The notes beneath the pieces are model-generated. The model did not search any database. It had not been told where the DNA came from and worked only from the letters and a program-made list of their open reading frames with translations. Position numbers and translations under genes: made by a program. A stretch of 64,000 nucleotides of DNA from Saprospiraceae bacterium (GTDB lineage Bacteria; Bacteroidota; Bacteroidia; Chitinophagales; Saprospiraceae): assembly GCA_016714785.1 (NCBI GenBank), contig JADKCC010000002.1, positions 682,001 through 746,000 of the forward strand. Reading direction: 5' to 3'. How positions within the stretch are numbered: position 1 is the first letter of the stretch; each line of letters begins with the position of its first letter. This document shows, piece after piece, positions 54,243 to 63,515 of this stretch.

Positions 54243-55478
54243 ATGATCTATTGGTTTTTATTTAAGATTTATACTCTTGGTATTTACTTAGGCAATCTCT
54301 TTGTCTTTTTTGGAAGTTTTTTTTCACCCAAACTGAAGAAACTTTACATAGGAAGAAAAGAAACCTTACTTGCATTTAATGAAAGTGGTCGTAAATTTAA
54401 AAATGTGATTTGGGTACATTGTGCATCTTTGGGAGAGTTTGAGCAAGGAAGACCCATTATAGAATCCTTAAAAGTCAATTATCCAAATCGGCAAGTGGTG
54501 TTAAGTTTCTTTTCGCCATCAGGGTATGAAATAAGAAAAAACTATGAATATGTTGACCATATATTTTACTTACCATCCGACTTACCTGACACAGCCATCT
54601 CGCTTATAAGATATTTTGACCCTGAAATTTTTATTTTGGTAAAATATGAGTTTTGGTGGAATCTCTTGGAAGCTTTAAGTAAGGCAAAATGTAAAATATA
54701 TCTCGTATCTGGTGTTTTCAGAGAAGGTGATTATTTTCTATCGCCTCTTTTTACACCATTTAAAAATATTTTGAAAAACTTCAATGGTATATTTGTACAA
54801 GATGAACTATCTGAAAGAGTGCTAAAAACCAACATGATAAATCAGACTCAAGCAGTAGGCGACACTAGAATAGACAGAGTCATATCGAATACTCAAAATG
54901 TAAAAGTATCCAATAAAATATTGCAATATACCGATGGCTTTACAACAATAGTATATGGTAGTGTATGGATGTCAGATATAATCATCTTAAAAGGAATGAT
55001 TGAAAAATTTCCGCATTTCAGACACATTATCGCCCCACATGATATTAGCAAATCCAATATAAAAACAATCATCAATCAATTACCAATCAAACCTAGTTTG
55101 TATTCAGAAAATGAAATAATTAGTCAAGTTCTGATCATTGATAATATAGGTATGTTAAGCAGTCTTTACAAAGTTGCTAAATATACTTACATTGGTGGTG
55201 GCTTTCAATCAGGCATTCACAATATATTGGAGCCAGCAGTTTTTAATATTCCAGTATTTTTTGGTCCTAATTATAAAAAATTTAATGAAGCAGTAGTTTT
55301 ACACAATCAAGGTGCTGCATTTGCAATTGACACCTTGGATATGATTAAAACAAAAATAGAATTTTTTGAAGAAAATGGAGGTCAGCTAGAAACGATTGCA
55401 GAAAAAATTAAAAAATATTTTCAACAAAACAAAGGTGCAACAGCCAAAATTATCGCACATTTGTCCCGATTATTATAG
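54243..55478 (+). CDS. waaA: 3-deoxy-D-manno-octulosonic acid (Kdo) transferase
   Basis: 411 residues from the ATG at 54243, which is preferred over an in-frame start 33 bp upstream inside the barrel gene. N-terminal membrane anchor, then a GT-B fold glycosyltransferase: NVIWVHCASLGEFEQGRPIIE, VVLSFFSPSGYEIRKNY, EFWWNLLEALSKAK, VYGSVWMSDI, IIAPHDI, and YTYIGGGFQSGIHNILEPAVFNIPVFFGPNYKKFNEA. It adds Kdo to lipid IVA in lipopolysaccharide synthesis. It is followed 5 bp later by a heptose kinase, another LPS-core enzyme. Confidence 0.95.
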   Translation: MIYWFLFKIYTLGIYLGNLFVFFGSFFSPKLKKLYIGRKETLLAFNESGRKFKNVIWVHCASLGEFEQGRPIIESLKVNYPNRQVVLSFFSPSGYEIRKNYEYVDHIFYLPSDLPDTAISLIRYFDPEIFILVKYEFWWNLLEALSKAKCKIYLVSGVFREGDYFLSPLFTPFKNILKNFNGIFVQDELSERVLKTNMINQTQAVGDTRIDRVISNTQNVKVSNKILQYTDGFTTIVYGSVWMSDIIILKGMIEKFPHFRHIIAPHDISKSNIKTIINQLPIKPSLYSENEIISQVLIIDNIGMLSSLYKVAKYTYIGGGFQSGIHNILEPAVFNIPVFFGPNYKKFNEAVVLHNQGAAFAIDTLDMIKTKIEFFEENGGQLETIAEKIKKYFQQNKGATAKIIAHLSRLL

Positions 55479-55483
55479 ATTTT

Positions 55484-56467
55484 ATGGCATCGAAAAATCA
55501 AAAAAATACGTTTCAGTTACCAGATTTCAGTGATCTACATATCTTGGTCATAGGAGATGTGATGATCGATAGATACATTTCAGGCTCGGTGAAGCGTATA
55601 TCGCCTGAAGCACCCGTCCCTGTAGTAGAAATGCACGATAGTGACAATCGGTTAGGTGGTGCAGCCAATGTAGCCTTAAATCTTCATGCTCTTGGTGCTG
55701 AAGTGACTTTACTTTCTATCATTGGCCAAGATGTGGATGGAGATGTCTTAAGCGAGATGGTAGGAAAGATAACCAACTTCCACAACCAGTTATTTCGTAT
55801 ATCTTCGCGCAAGACTACTGTCAAAACAAGAATTATGTCAGGTAACCAACATTTACTAAGAATTGACAACGAAGATACACACGAAATAGATGAAATAACA
55901 CAAACTAATATAGTAAAACAGCTAGAAAAAATTATATCAAACAATAAAGTTGATGGCATTATTTTACAGGATTATAACAAAGGCATGCTTACAGAAAACT
56001 TAATTCACCGCACAATTGCCCTTGCTAAACAATACAAAATTGATACTTTTGTAGATCCAAAAGAAAAAAATTTCTTTTCATATCGAGACTGCACGCTATT
56101 TAAACCCAATCAAAAAGAAGTATATAAAGCATTGGGTGTTAAACCTTTACCAGAGATTGACGCCCTTTTAAAGCAAAAATTAAATAATAAAATTACACTT
56201 ATCACATTAGGCAGTAAGGGATTATATGTTGGGGACGAAAAAATCGGCCAGCATTTTGATACAGAAGCACGCATCATCTCGGATGTATGTGGTGCAGGAG
56301 ATTCCGTCATCAGTATTGTAAGTTTATGCTATCTCAAAGGTATGCCAATAGTTGACATAGCGAAAGTTGCCAATACAGCGGGAGGTCAGGTATGCGAACA
56401 ACCAGGTGTTGTAGCCATAGATCTAAAAAATTTGGAATTGGAATTGGGTTTTAAAAGCACAAAATGA
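55484..56467 (+). CDS. PfkB kinase, D-glycero-D-manno-heptose-7-phosphate kinase-like (HldA/RfaE1)
   Basis: 327 residues. Ribokinase fold: ILVIGDVMIDRYISGSVKRISPEAPVPVVEM, LGGAANVALNLHALGAEV, FVDPKEKNFFSYRDCTLFKPNQKE and the anion-hole/catalytic DVCGAGDSVISIVSLC. The N-terminal ISPEAPVPVVE block is typical of HldE kinase domains, which phosphorylate heptose-7-phosphate for the LPS inner core. There is no C-terminal adenylyltransferase domain, so that step must be on another gene. Directly downstream of waaA (5 bp), which supports an LPS role. Confidence 0.85.
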   Translation: MASKNQKNTFQLPDFSDLHILVIGDVMIDRYISGSVKRISPEAPVPVVEMHDSDNRLGGAANVALNLHALGAEVTLLSIIGQDVDGDVLSEMVGKITNFHNQLFRISSRKTTVKTRIMSGNQHLLRIDNEDTHEIDEITQTNIVKQLEKIISNNKVDGIILQDYNKGMLTENLIHRTIALAKQYKIDTFVDPKEKNFFSYRDCTLFKPNQKEVYKALGVKPLPEIDALLKQKLNNKITLITLGSKGLYVGDEKIGQHFDTEARIISDVCGAGDSVISIVSLCYLKGMPIVDIAKVANTAGGQVCEQPGVVAIDLKNLELELGFKSTK

Positions 56468-56711
56468 TATTTGGTTTATTGACTTATTTAAGTCATTGAT
56501 TCTAAATACAAATTAATTCTATAAAATTTACAAATTTAATTTTGCACACATCTTCATTGGTATTAAATATAATTGATATTTTGAAGAATTATATATGTCT
56601 ATAAATAAAAAAATGTACCCTGCAAGACATTTTATTTCATTTATTAGTATTACTTTTACGGTCTGCAAATTTAATTTAATTAACAATAAACCAAATTTAA
56701 ATTTTTAAGTT

Positions 56712-59126
56712 ATGCGAAGATTTTTTACAAAACATTTATTTTTAATGGTATTGAGCTTTGTTGCTGTCGATATGATGGGACAAGCGATTAATTCTGTTAT
56801 TATTACGGAACCAAGCTCGATAGCAGGAGCATATGGTGCAGTTAGACAAGCTTGGGGATCCCAAAGTAATACACCAATTATTGGTGATGCTGCTTTTGTC
56901 AATGATGGAAGTACAGAAGGTAGTGGAACTATCTATGATGGATGTCAGACTAACAATGATCTTTCGGGTAAAATTGCTTTCGTTGATAGGGGCGTTTGTG
57001 CTTTTACAATTAAAGTTAAGAATGCACAATTAAAGGGAGCGATAGCTGTTGTCATTTGTAACAATAACCCAACGGAAGACCCTTTTGCAGGTGCTGGAAC
57101 AGATGCAACAATAACAATACCTTCAGTTATGATATCTTACAATGATTGTCAAAAGATAAGAGTAGCTGTTATAGCAGGAGATGCAAAAGCTACTTTAGGA
57201 TATTCATGTATTTCTGGAACAGTAGATTTTCCTGAGTCTGTTGTTTGGGGCGATAAACCAAAAGAAGGTAATTTTGATGGTGGCCTTAATGACTGGATTT
57301 ATACATCAGACAATACCTGGGCTTGGGCTGAGGGTGGTTTAATTAGTGGTGGTGCTTATGGTGGCAGTCAACAGAGCGCTTCAACTACGGCATGCAATGG
57401 TATTGCAGCATTTAATAGTGATTATTTAGATAATGGAGGTGTTTCAGGTGGCGACGGAACTGGCCCTTGTCCTGCCGATTGTGTTGGTGGTTTAATCTCA
57501 CCAAATGTTGACTTAACTGGTAAAGGAGCTATTAAAGGAATAGTAGTTCAGTTTACACAGAATCTTTTAGAGTTTAGTAGTAGTTACGCTATCGTAGCAA
57601 GTAAGGATGGAGGTATAAGTTGGCCAGACACATTTCAAATCAATTTAGAGTATAGTACTTTCAATAGGACCACTGCAGAACAAGTAAGAGTTGGATTATG
57701 TGGGTATGAAGGCGTTTCTCAAGTTAGAATCCAATTTTTATACCGAGGGAATTATTATTATTGGGGAATTGATGATGTGATGATTTTAAATGAATATGTA
57801 GCTGATACTAGAGTCAATAGAAACTTTTATGCAGCAGCTCCTTCTCTAAAAACTCCAGTATCTCAAATATCTGAAATGCCTTTTGTGGCCGACATATCCA
57901 ATTTTGGCAATGCTGATGCAAAAAACACAAAATTGGAAGTAATATTAACCGATAATGCTGGTACAACTGAAATCGGCCGTGTCACGAATAATTATGGAAA
58001 TGTAGCTTCATGTTCAGACAGAGAAAATAAAGTTTTCCCTGAAACATTTACACCTCCAGCTACAGTTGGATTGTTTAGAGGTAGCTATAATGTTTCTTCC
58101 GATGATGAAGTAATCAATGCTGACAATTCTACTCCATTTTATTTTTTAAATACAGAAAGTACTTTTGGAACTATACTTAGTGAAGCAGAATGGGGAGCAG
58201 CATACATGCGTGATGTGTTTAATGGATTTGTTGAAGGAATCTCTGGTAATAAATTTTACTCTGTTGGTAATGCTTATTATGTACCTAAAGGTTCAAAATT
58301 TAAGGCAACAAAAGTTAGATTTGGCCTAGCAAATACATTAGCTGATGTCGATAATTCTTTTCTTTATATTAGACTTTATGAATGGAATGATATTAATAAT
58401 GATAATAGATGTCAACCAGAAGAACGAAAAACTGTTGGTGGGCAAACTGTTGTAATTGAAAATGGATTGAACCTTAGAAATATAGAAGTTGAGTTGTATG
58501 GTGTTGACATTGATGGAAGTCCTGAAGAAGGTACTGTCGTAAAATTAAAAGACAATACACAATATTTGCTTATGGCTCATACAGATAATGATGGGAGAAC
58601 CAAACAACAATTGTTAGGATGGACACCTAGATTTTTTAACCGTGATCAGCAAAGTGCACAATATAGTGCAGTTAACTTGGCCTATGATAGCTTAAATTTA
58701 AACAGATCTAGTGGTACATTTTTTAACTGGAATTCAGGTTTAGAAGGTGGAGACTTTGAAACAAGGGATTTTTATAAACAAGTTGCAGTTGGAAGCTTTA
58801 ATTTATCTGGAACAAGTGTTTATTTAGAAATGGATATAGAAGATGCTTCCAGCACTTACGACATAGCTAAATCTGGTACTGCGAACGTATTCCCTAACCC
58901 AGCTTCAAGAGAATTGTACATAGACGTAACTTTGGACAATGTATCTGCTAATGTAAGAGTGGACTTAGTGACTATCGAAGGTAAAGTAGCTACTTCTAAA
59001 TCATTCAGCAACGTACAAGATTCAAGACTTAAATTGGATCTTAGCGGTTTGAATTCAGGTACTTATACAGCAATGATACACACAGATAGTGGTGTAATAG
59101 CTAGAAAAGTAGTTGTTCAGAAATAA
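56712..59126 (+). CDS. T9SS-sorted protein with protease-associated (PA) domain
   Basis: 804 residues. Signal peptide (LMVLSFVAVDMMGQ). PA domain at about residues 45-170 (DGCQTNNDLSGKIAFVDRGVCAFTIKVKNAQLKGAIAVVICNN). The middle is a large beta-rich region with a likely carbohydrate-binding or beta-sandwich fold (GGLISPNVDLTGKGAIKGI, then WGIDDVMILNEYVAD). The C-terminal 80 residues are a type A T9SS sorting domain (NVFPNPASRELYIDV, DLSGLNSGTYTAMIHTDSGV). PA domains usually sit in proteases as protein-interaction lids; no protease domain is recognisable here. Long 5' gap (244 bp) suggests its own regulation. Confidence 0.9.
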   Translation: MRRFFTKHLFLMVLSFVAVDMMGQAINSVIITEPSSIAGAYGAVRQAWGSQSNTPIIGDAAFVNDGSTEGSGTIYDGCQTNNDLSGKIAFVDRGVCAFTIKVKNAQLKGAIAVVICNNNPTEDPFAGAGTDATITIPSVMISYNDCQKIRVAVIAGDAKATLGYSCISGTVDFPESVVWGDKPKEGNFDGGLNDWIYTSDNTWAWAEGGLISGGAYGGSQQSASTTACNGIAAFNSDYLDNGGVSGGDGTGPCPADCVGGLISPNVDLTGKGAIKGIVVQFTQNLLEFSSSYAIVASKDGGISWPDTFQINLEYSTFNRTTAEQVRVGLCGYEGVSQVRIQFLYRGNYYYWGIDDVMILNEYVADTRVNRNFYAAAPSLKTPVSQISEMPFVADISNFGNADAKNTKLEVILTDNAGTTEIGRVTNNYGNVASCSDRENKVFPETFTPPATVGLFRGSYNVSSDDEVINADNSTPFYFLNTESTFGTILSEAEWGAAYMRDVFNGFVEGISGNKFYSVGNAYYVPKGSKFKATKVRFGLANTLADVDNSFLYIRLYEWNDINNDNRCQPEERKTVGGQTVVIENGLNLRNIEVELYGVDIDGSPEEGTVVKLKDNTQYLLMAHTDNDGRTKQQLLGWTPRFFNRDQQSAQYSAVNLAYDSLNLNRSSGTFFNWNSGLEGGDFETRDFYKQVAVGSFNLSGTSVYLEMDIEDASSTYDIAKSGTANVFPNPASRELYIDVTLDNVSANVRVDLVTIEGKVATSKSFSNVQDSRLKLDLSGLNSGTYTAMIHTDSGVIARKVVVQK

Positions 59127-59163
59127 AGGTACAAAGGAGTAATTTCCTTTAAAATTGAAATAT

Positions 59164-59199
59164 AAAGAGGAAGGTAGAAATATCTTCCTCTTTTTTTTT
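59164..59199 (+). terminator. Rho-independent terminator
   Basis: Stem AAAGAGGAAG (59164-59173) with CTTCCTCTTT (59184-59193), 10-nt loop, then T9. It lies 37 bp after the PA-domain gene. Confidence 0.9.
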
Positions 59200-59315
59200 G
59201 GAAAAAAATACAAATCGAAGGAGCGTTTTTTACATATTTACATTCTTATAGATAGATTGATGCATCAGTTCAAAATATTGAATTACTTTTATATCATTAT
59301 TTATTCAAAAAGATC

Positions 59316-61583
59316 ATGTCAAAATTAAAATACTTCCTATTTTTTATATTCACTACTACCTTACTCGTATCGTGTCACAAAGATCCTACTGATACATACC
59401 AAGATGAAATAATCACCAAATTTACAGCACAGGTATATCAAGAAATAGAAACATCCATCGTCGGCTATGTCTATGATGAAAATAATCAACCTGTAGAGAA
59501 TGCAACTGTGGCTACCTACAGTACCATGACAAAAACCAACAAACATGGTGTCTTTGTTATGAAAAATACGAAAGCTGACCAACAAGGGACTTATATCAAA
59601 GTAGTCAAAGATGGATATATGTTAGGTTCGGATTTTGTGTATCCACTACCGAACAAAGTGGCTTATGGGTATATCAAACTTTTGAAATTGGATAATACCA
59701 AGAGCTTTGAAGGTAAAAGCGGAGGAATTGTAAATGTTGAGAATGGAGGTAAAATAATATTTCCGGCAGATGCAATCATAAACAAAGATGGTGAGCCCTA
59801 TTCTGGCAAAGTGAGTGTTACAGCAAAATATCTCCATCCCAATAATAATGAACTAGCAAATATGATGCCTGGTGGCTTAATAGCAGATGCTGCCAATGGC
59901 AATACCGTTGTTCTGGGTACATTAGGAATGATGGCAGTAGAACTCAGAGGTACATCCGGACAAAAGCTAAACTTAAAACAAGGAAGTCTGGCCACCATTG
60001 AATTTCCAGCCGTAACAAGTTATAAGCCATCACAAATAAATCTTTGGTATTTTGATGAAGATAAAGGTAGATGGAAGGAAGAAGGAATAGCTACTTTAGA
60101 AGGTGATAAGTATATTGCCAAAGTCAGTCATTTTAGTTTTTGGAATTGTGATGCGCCATTTCCACTTATAGAAGTATGTGGAAGAGTACTATATGAAGAT
60201 GGTACCCCGGTAAAAAACACAACGATTATTGTACAGGCTGAGGGACTTAATACAGGATACGGTATGACCAATGAAGATGGGAAATTTTGTGGTAAAATGC
60301 CAAAAGGGAAAAAACTTAACATTATTGCTCAAAACTTCAATTGTAACCAAATGTTGAGCAGTAAAGAAGTTGGCCCATTTGAAAATAATACTTTGCTTGA
60401 TGACATAATTATAAAAAAAGTGCCAACATTTAAAATTTCAGGTAAATTACATTGTAATACCAATATTGTCAAAGAAGGTATTTTGATGATCAAGGTTAAA
60501 GATTATATATTTGTCAACTTTTTGAAAGAAGATGGTAGATTTGATTTGGACTTAACTTCTTACATCTGTGGAGAGTCTGTACCTGTGAGTATTTTTGGTT
60601 TTGATAATGTGTCTTCCGAAACAAGTGAAACAAAGACCTTTACTACTCAACCTACTGAAGAAGTATTGCTAAATGTCTGTGCTTCCAATTGTGATTTTGC
60701 AGCAGATATAAAATTTGACTGTATAGATAAGATTAGTGTTGATGTCAGTAATGGTAGTGGAAATTATAGATATAAATGGCAGGACAACCCTTCAGAATTG
60801 AATTTCATTATAGAGCAAGATTCTTTTATGAATAAAACCTTTTGTGTTACGGTAACTGATATAAATACATCTTGTGAAAAGGTCTTTTGTAAAAAAGTGG
60901 AAGGTAGAAATTGGGCTGGTATTGAGCTAGATTGTGAAACAGGTCAGATGTTTGCTTTTTCAAATGGAAATCCAGTTAGTTATATTTGGATTCCAAATTC
61001 AACTACGAATTCAATTTTTGCCCAGACACCCGGAAATTATTGTGTGACAATCACTAATAGCTCAGGGTGCACAGCTTCAGCTTGTAAGCTTTGGACGGGG
61101 ATTAAATATATTGCATCACAACCAACTTCATGTTCAAAAGGCATTTATAATATTGAAAGTTCACCATTTAGTGGAGCTTATTATCAAGCCAATGGTACTA
61201 ATATGCAAGGCCAGCTTACTTATCCTATATCTTTAGATGTGTTTTTGACAGGCTTTTTTATTACAGTTACAGCGTATGATGATAATTGCAGATTTATGCA
61301 AGAAATTAAACTTCCTCAGTTAATTCAAGGATTGACGACAAGTGTCGTTAACACTACTTGCGGCACTTGCAATGATGGTAAAATAAATATTGTAGTAAAT
61401 AATAATGCCACATGTTTTGAATGTAAAATAGGAAACACAAAAATATTCAGCATCAATGATCTGAATAATGACCTTACTGCATTAAATAACAATAGTCAAC
61501 TAGCTAAAGGTGAGTATTATGTAGTGGTCACAGATACTGACACAGGATGTTATATAGCTTACAATAAGGTGAAAATACAATGA
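59316..61583 (+). CDS. Lipoprotein with carboxypeptidase-regulatory-like domain and Cys-rich Ig-like repeats
   Basis: 755 residues. Lipoprotein signal peptide (YFLFFIFTTTLLVSC, Cys at about residue 20). CarboxypepD_reg-like domain at about 45-120 (IVGYVYDENNQPVENATVATYSTMTK), another such fold at about 290-360 (ICGRVLYEDGTPVKNTTIIVQ). The C-terminal third has SprB-like repeats with paired Cys (SGNYRYKWQDNPSE, SNGNPVSYIWIPN, NTTCGTCNDGKINI). Similar lipoproteins are often encoded next to ECF sigma factors in Bacteroidota and may have a surface role. It is followed 11 bp later by a sigma factor, so the two are probably co-transcribed. Confidence 0.8.
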   Translation: MSKLKYFLFFIFTTTLLVSCHKDPTDTYQDEIITKFTAQVYQEIETSIVGYVYDENNQPVENATVATYSTMTKTNKHGVFVMKNTKADQQGTYIKVVKDGYMLGSDFVYPLPNKVAYGYIKLLKLDNTKSFEGKSGGIVNVENGGKIIFPADAIINKDGEPYSGKVSVTAKYLHPNNNELANMMPGGLIADAANGNTVVLGTLGMMAVELRGTSGQKLNLKQGSLATIEFPAVTSYKPSQINLWYFDEDKGRWKEEGIATLEGDKYIAKVSHFSFWNCDAPFPLIEVCGRVLYEDGTPVKNTTIIVQAEGLNTGYGMTNEDGKFCGKMPKGKKLNIIAQNFNCNQMLSSKEVGPFENNTLLDDIIIKKVPTFKISGKLHCNTNIVKEGILMIKVKDYIFVNFLKEDGRFDLDLTSYICGESVPVSIFGFDNVSSETSETKTFTTQPTEEVLLNVCASNCDFAADIKFDCIDKISVDVSNGSGNYRYKWQDNPSELNFIIEQDSFMNKTFCVTVTDINTSCEKVFCKKVEGRNWAGIELDCETGQMFAFSNGNPVSYIWIPNSTTNSIFAQTPGNYCVTITNSSGCTASACKLWTGIKYIASQPTSCSKGIYNIESSPFSGAYYQANGTNMQGQLTYPISLDVFLTGFFITVTAYDDNCRFMQEIKLPQLIQGLTTSVVNTTCGTCNDGKINIVVNNNATCFECKIGNTKIFSINDLNNDLTALNNNSQLAKGEYYVVVTDTDTGCYIAYNKVKIQ

Positions 61584-61594
61584 TTTAAACAGAT

Positions 61595-62149
61595 ATGCAA
61601 AGTATCGAAGATATCATACTAGGATGTAAAGAGGGAAACCGAAAATGTCAGGATGCTCTGGTGCAAAAGTTCGCACCGGGGCTCCTTTCGTTATGTATCA
61701 GATATACTTCAGATAAGGAATTAGCAAGAGACGCATTGCAAGAATGTTTTATAAATACTTTCAAATACATTAATAAATACGAAGGTAAAGGTTCATTTGA
61801 AGGTTGGCTAAGGCGCATAGCAGTGACACAATCTATAGCCATCAATAAAAAATTTAGACAAGTGCATTTCGAAGAAGTGGCTGAAAATAGCGATTGGCAA
61901 TATGCAGAAGTTCCGGATGTATATGGTAGTATAGAACGCGACGAAATCATGTCACTGATGAACCAATTGCCAGAAAGTTTATACCTTGTTTTCAATATGT
62001 CAGTAGTAGAAGGATACCCACATCATGAGATAGCTTCTATACTTGGCATTACTGAAAGTACTTCGAGATCAGCACTTTGTAAAGCGCGAAACAGAATGAT
62101 AGAGTTAATCAATAAAAATGAAATCACATCATTGGCGAAAGTCGGATGA
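61595..62149 (+). CDS. RNA polymerase sigma-70 factor, ECF subfamily
   Basis: 184 residues. Region 2: CQDALVQKFAPGLLSLCIRYTSDKELARDALQECFINTFKYINKY followed by GSFEGWLRRIAVTQSI. Region 4: LPESLYLVFNMSVVEGYPHHEIASILGITESTSRSALCKARNRMIELI. A standard ECF factor. It follows the lipoprotein gene by 11 bp and precedes a transmembrane/beta-barrel protein by 14 bp. In such Bacteroidota trios the downstream protein may be a sigma regulator, but it lacks a recognised anti-sigma domain here. Confidence 0.92.
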   Translation: MQSIEDIILGCKEGNRKCQDALVQKFAPGLLSLCIRYTSDKELARDALQECFINTFKYINKYEGKGSFEGWLRRIAVTQSIAINKKFRQVHFEEVAENSDWQYAEVPDVYGSIERDEIMSLMNQLPESLYLVFNMSVVEGYPHHEIASILGITESTSRSALCKARNRMIELINKNEITSLAKVG

Positions 62150-62163
62150 TCAAAATATAGATT

Positions 62164-62385
62164 ATGGAATATAGAAAATTTGAACAACAAATATCCGAAA
62201 CGCTTTACCACGACAAGGTAGATCTAGATATAAATGCGCTTATACAAGATATACATGGCGATAATAAAAAAAACCGGAAAGCAGTATGGTTTTGGTTTGC
62301 AGGTATTGGCATTTTCGTTTTTGCAAGTACTTTTTTTCTATTGTCGCATACTTTTTTCATCCCCAAAATCAAAAATTGTCGCTTC
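62164..62385 (+). CDS. N-terminal segment of sigma-linked membrane/barrel protein (frameshifted)
   Basis: Starts MEYRKFEQQISETLYHDKVDLDINALIQDIHGDNKK, then one membrane helix (AVWFWFAGIGIFVFASTFFLLSH). The frame is lost near CCCC/AAAA at 62360-62368: frame 1 goes to a stop at 62401, whereas frame 2 continues as SKIVASRLTPSSDIQNRTEN. Removing one base in this stretch (for example from CCCC) rejoins the frames. Together with 62379-63460 it is one protein of about 430 residues. The soluble N-terminus before the membrane helix is where an anti-sigma domain would be. Confidence 0.65.
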
Positions 62386-63460
62386 CCGCTTAACACCAAG
62401 TAGCGATATCCAAAACAGAACTGAAAATACTACTAAGGCATCGAATGATAAAAATAACGTCATCAATACAGTTGGTGAATCAAAAATAACAAATCAAGCA
62501 AAAGAAAAAACAAGAAAGCAGTTGACTAAAAAAGACCATTTTAGTGTAATGGCTAATGAATCAGTTGAGTATAATACTGAAAAAAACAATGAAAATATTA
62601 CACAAAATACAGTTGAAGCATCTAGGGCAAATGAATTAATAGGACAACTTTCAACCTTAGACTTTGCGGCTATTGATTTTAAAAGCAATAAAATAATTAA
62701 AACGGATAAAATAGTTTGCCCTTCATTTTCAAACCGAAAAAAATTATTGGTAGAAATCATACCTGAAGTGGGTCTTTTCTTGCCTATGAAAAAATTGGAA
62801 AATGGTACAAATGAAGAAAACAATATATTTACACTTCGGAATAATCAAGAAAAGACTTTGGAAGGCATCAATGCGGGACTTTATTTCCAATTAAAACGTG
62901 AAAAATTTCCAATATCTCTCAAAGCTGGGTTGTCTTGGTCAAAGTTTACAGAAAAAATGCCCTTAAATTATAATTATACACGCAGCGATACTACCCAAGG
63001 AATTATCTCTATCACCTATTCACAGACTGGAGATACCATCACGACCATCATTGGAGACATCATTACAGAAAAAAGATTATCGGGCAGTAAAACAAGACAC
63101 CATAGTATCAGCCTTTGGGATCTTCCTATCTCTGTCGGTGTAGAAAAAAGATTTGGAAAGTGGTTTGCTGGTCTAGAAGCTGGTGCCATCATTAACCTTT
63201 CTATGAAGTCTGAAGGCAATATTTTGGCTACGGATACTTCCTTTGTTGCTGTCAATGTGCCGCAATCGCATTTTAGATCATCTTTGGGATTGAGTTATTT
63301 TGGTGGTGTACAAGTAGGAAAATATTTTATGAAAGTTGGTAGAATATACATCGCTGCAAGAGCTAGATTCATACCTACAACATTTAACATCGAAAGTAAT
63401 CCTATCAAACAAAGTTATCATTTTGCAGGAATAAATCTAGGCTACGTTTGGTCATTTTAG
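62379..63460 (+). CDS. Sigma-linked outer-membrane beta-barrel segment
   Basis: After a Ser/Thr/Asn-rich linker (about 100 residues), the C-terminal roughly 240 residues form a beta-barrel: KKLLVEIIPEVGLFLPMKKLENG, EGINAGLYFQLKREKFPISLKAGLSWSKFTEK, HSISLWDLPISVGVEKRFGKWFAGLEAGAIINL, RSSLGLSYFGGVQVGKYFMKVGRIYIAARARF and the final strand AGINLGYVWSF. The open frame before 62379 in this frame is a shadow of the N-terminal segment. The whole protein (cytosolic N-term, one TM helix, linker, barrel-like end) is typical of genes following ECF sigma factors in Bacteroidota. Confidence 0.7.
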
Positions 63461-63489
63461 GGGTATTTTTGGTTTTTGTAACTAAAATG

Positions 63490-63497
63490 TACCTTTG
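63490..63497 (+). promoter_or_regulatory. TAnnTTTG promoter element of truA
   Basis: TACCTTTG lies 18 bp before the GTG start of truA. Confidence 0.6.
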
Positions 63498-63515
63498 TGT
63501 CTCAAAAATAGACTT

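Noticed and set aside
62234..62378. Start of the barrel gene in frame 2 at 62234
   Set aside because: In this stretch frame 1 carries the protein-like sequence (membrane helix); frame 2 is its shadow until about 62379.
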